Both the position numbers and the translations under genes were made by a program. From Actinomycetes bacterium (GTDB lineage: Bacteria; Actinomycetota; Actinomycetes; Actinomycetales; Microbacteriaceae), in the NCBI GenBank assembly GCA_030425055.1, contig JAUHVN010000155.1:1-6812 (forward strand): 6,812 nucleotides of DNA, in the 5' to 3' direction. The notes under the pieces were generated by a model. It was not told where the DNA came from. It saw only the letters and a list, made by a program, of their open reading frames with translations, and did no database searches. Positions 6,357-6,812 of this stretch are shown one piece after another. The stretch's first letter is position 1. Each line of letters begins with the position of its first letter.

Positions 6357-6385
6357 TTCCTATCGGACGGCATCGTCCGAGTCAA
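6357..6385 (-). promoter_or_regulatory. Probable promoter of the large exported protein gene
   Basis: On the minus strand TTGACT (6380-6385; five of six consensus bases), a spacer of exactly 17 bases, and TAGGAA (6357-6362; a weaker -10). Transcription would start near 6350, giving a leader of about 55 bases. The good -35 and ideal spacing make this the best promoter candidate in the window for this gene; the weak -10 fits a gene needing activation or tight control. Confidence 0.5.
6363..6380. promoter_or_regulatory. Perfect 7-bp dyad in the promoter spacer
   Basis: TCGGACG (6363-6369) and CGTCCGA (6374-6380) are exact reverse complements with a 4-base centre GCAT. The dyad fills the spacer and touches the last base of the -35 box. 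A repressor, or a MerR-type regulator that acts from spacer dyads, could use it. The alternative is a terminator hairpin for the upstream gene, whose stop is 29 bases away, but the stem is followed by TAGGAAAACC rather than a T-run. Confidence 0.5.
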
Positions 6386-6409
6386 GGGTGCCGCGGATCG
6401 CGCCGTGAT

Positions 6410-6812
6410 TCAGCGGGTCGGGTCGTCGTACGCGCCGAACAGGCCGCTGCCGTACCCGGCGAGCGCCTCGTACGCCTCGCCGTACGTCGTCGGGGTGGTC
6501 GCCCCCGGGTCGAACTGCGCCGTGAGCAGGCCGAGCAGCCCGCGTGCGGGCGACGTGAGCGGTCGCCGGCTCTGCTTCGGGCGGGTGCCCTCGGGTGCCT
6601 CGGGGTTGGGCGGCGTGTAGGCCGACGTGGGCTGCGGCCACATGCTCGGCTGGCGTGGCGTGGTGAGGTTGATGGCGGGGAAGACCGGGTTGGCTCCGGC
6701 ATCCCGTGCCGTCAGCGGCCGCAGGCCGTGCAGCCGGCACAGCGTGTTGATCATCGAGCCGTGGTGCATCTCGTCGTGGATGACGGTGCCGGCCGCGGTG
6801 TACGCGCTCACC
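6410..6812 (-). CDS. Partial gene: possible ferritin-like protein, C-terminal part
   Basis: The reading frame is open from the right window edge to a TGA at 6410-6412, giving about 134 visible codons; the start almost certainly lies outside, as no start with a ribosome-binding site is visible. The first visible residues, TVIHDEMHHGSMINTLCRLH (9-28), form a helix with an E-x-x-H motif (Glu14, His17) followed by GLRP and NPVFP. This resembles the second metal-binding helix and following loop of ferritin-like proteins of the VioB (iminophenyl-pyruvate dimer synthase) type, where EEMxH precedes an N-L-L-x-x-x-G-G-x-P stretch. The remaining roughly 95 residues are Pro/Thr-rich and look disordered, ending in a short possible helix. 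The usual further helices are absent after this point, so either the domain is divergent or the resemblance is false. It lies 114 bases upstream of the large exported protein, same strand. Confidence 0.7.
   Translation of the reverse strand, partial: VSAYTAAGTVIHDEMHHGSMINTLCRLHGLRPLTARDAGANPVFPAINLTTPRQPSMWPQPTSAYTPPNPEAPEGTRPKQSRRPLTSPARGLLGLLTAQFDPGATTPTTYGEAYEALAGYGSGLFGAYDDPTR

Noticed and set aside
6363..6380. Intrinsic terminator for the upstream partial gene
   Set aside because: The stem is perfect but no T-run follows on the minus strand, and the dyad fits exactly between -35 and -10 boxes, so an operator is the better reading.

Overview
The window comes from a high-GC Gram-positive bacterium, probably an actinobacterium of the Microbacteriaceae type. 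This rests on the strong G/C bias at third codon positions, GTG start use and the style of the proteins; nothing here fixes the genus. It holds three complete genes and the 3' end of a fourth. I see no RNA gene, mobile element, CRISPR array or integrase.

Left part (1-2719): two divergent metabolic genes. The minus-strand gene (4-828) encodes an alpha/beta-hydrolase. The plus-strand gene (1001-2719) encodes a long acyl-CoA dehydrogenase with the extra N- and C-terminal domains of the DmdC/FadE5 class. The AT-rich gap between them (829-1000) carries a perfect 8-bp inverted repeat (879-899) lying over the likely -10 box of the hydrolase, and a second cluster of small dyads (923-954) nearer the dehydrogenase. 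The likely picture is a small, repressor-controlled acyl-CoA or ester catabolism locus whose regulator lies outside the window.

Right part (2720-6812): a convergent minus-strand gene of 1185 codons (2738-6295) dominates. Its product has a twin-arginine signal peptide, an N-terminal PQQ-type beta-propeller, a low-complexity linker, an Ig-like beta region, two long amphipathic helical blocks, and a hydrophobic C-terminal third with about five membrane-like segments. I cannot give it a function. It has a convincing promoter whose 17-bp spacer is almost filled by a perfect 7-bp dyad, and a stable hairpin in its leader just before the Shine-Dalgarno sequence. Upstream on the same strand is the C-terminal end of another gene (6410-6812) with an ExxH helix resembling ferritin-like proteins and a proline-rich tail.

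The best candidate for something undescribed is the large exported propeller/helix protein, with its own elaborate control region and its ferritin-like neighbour.
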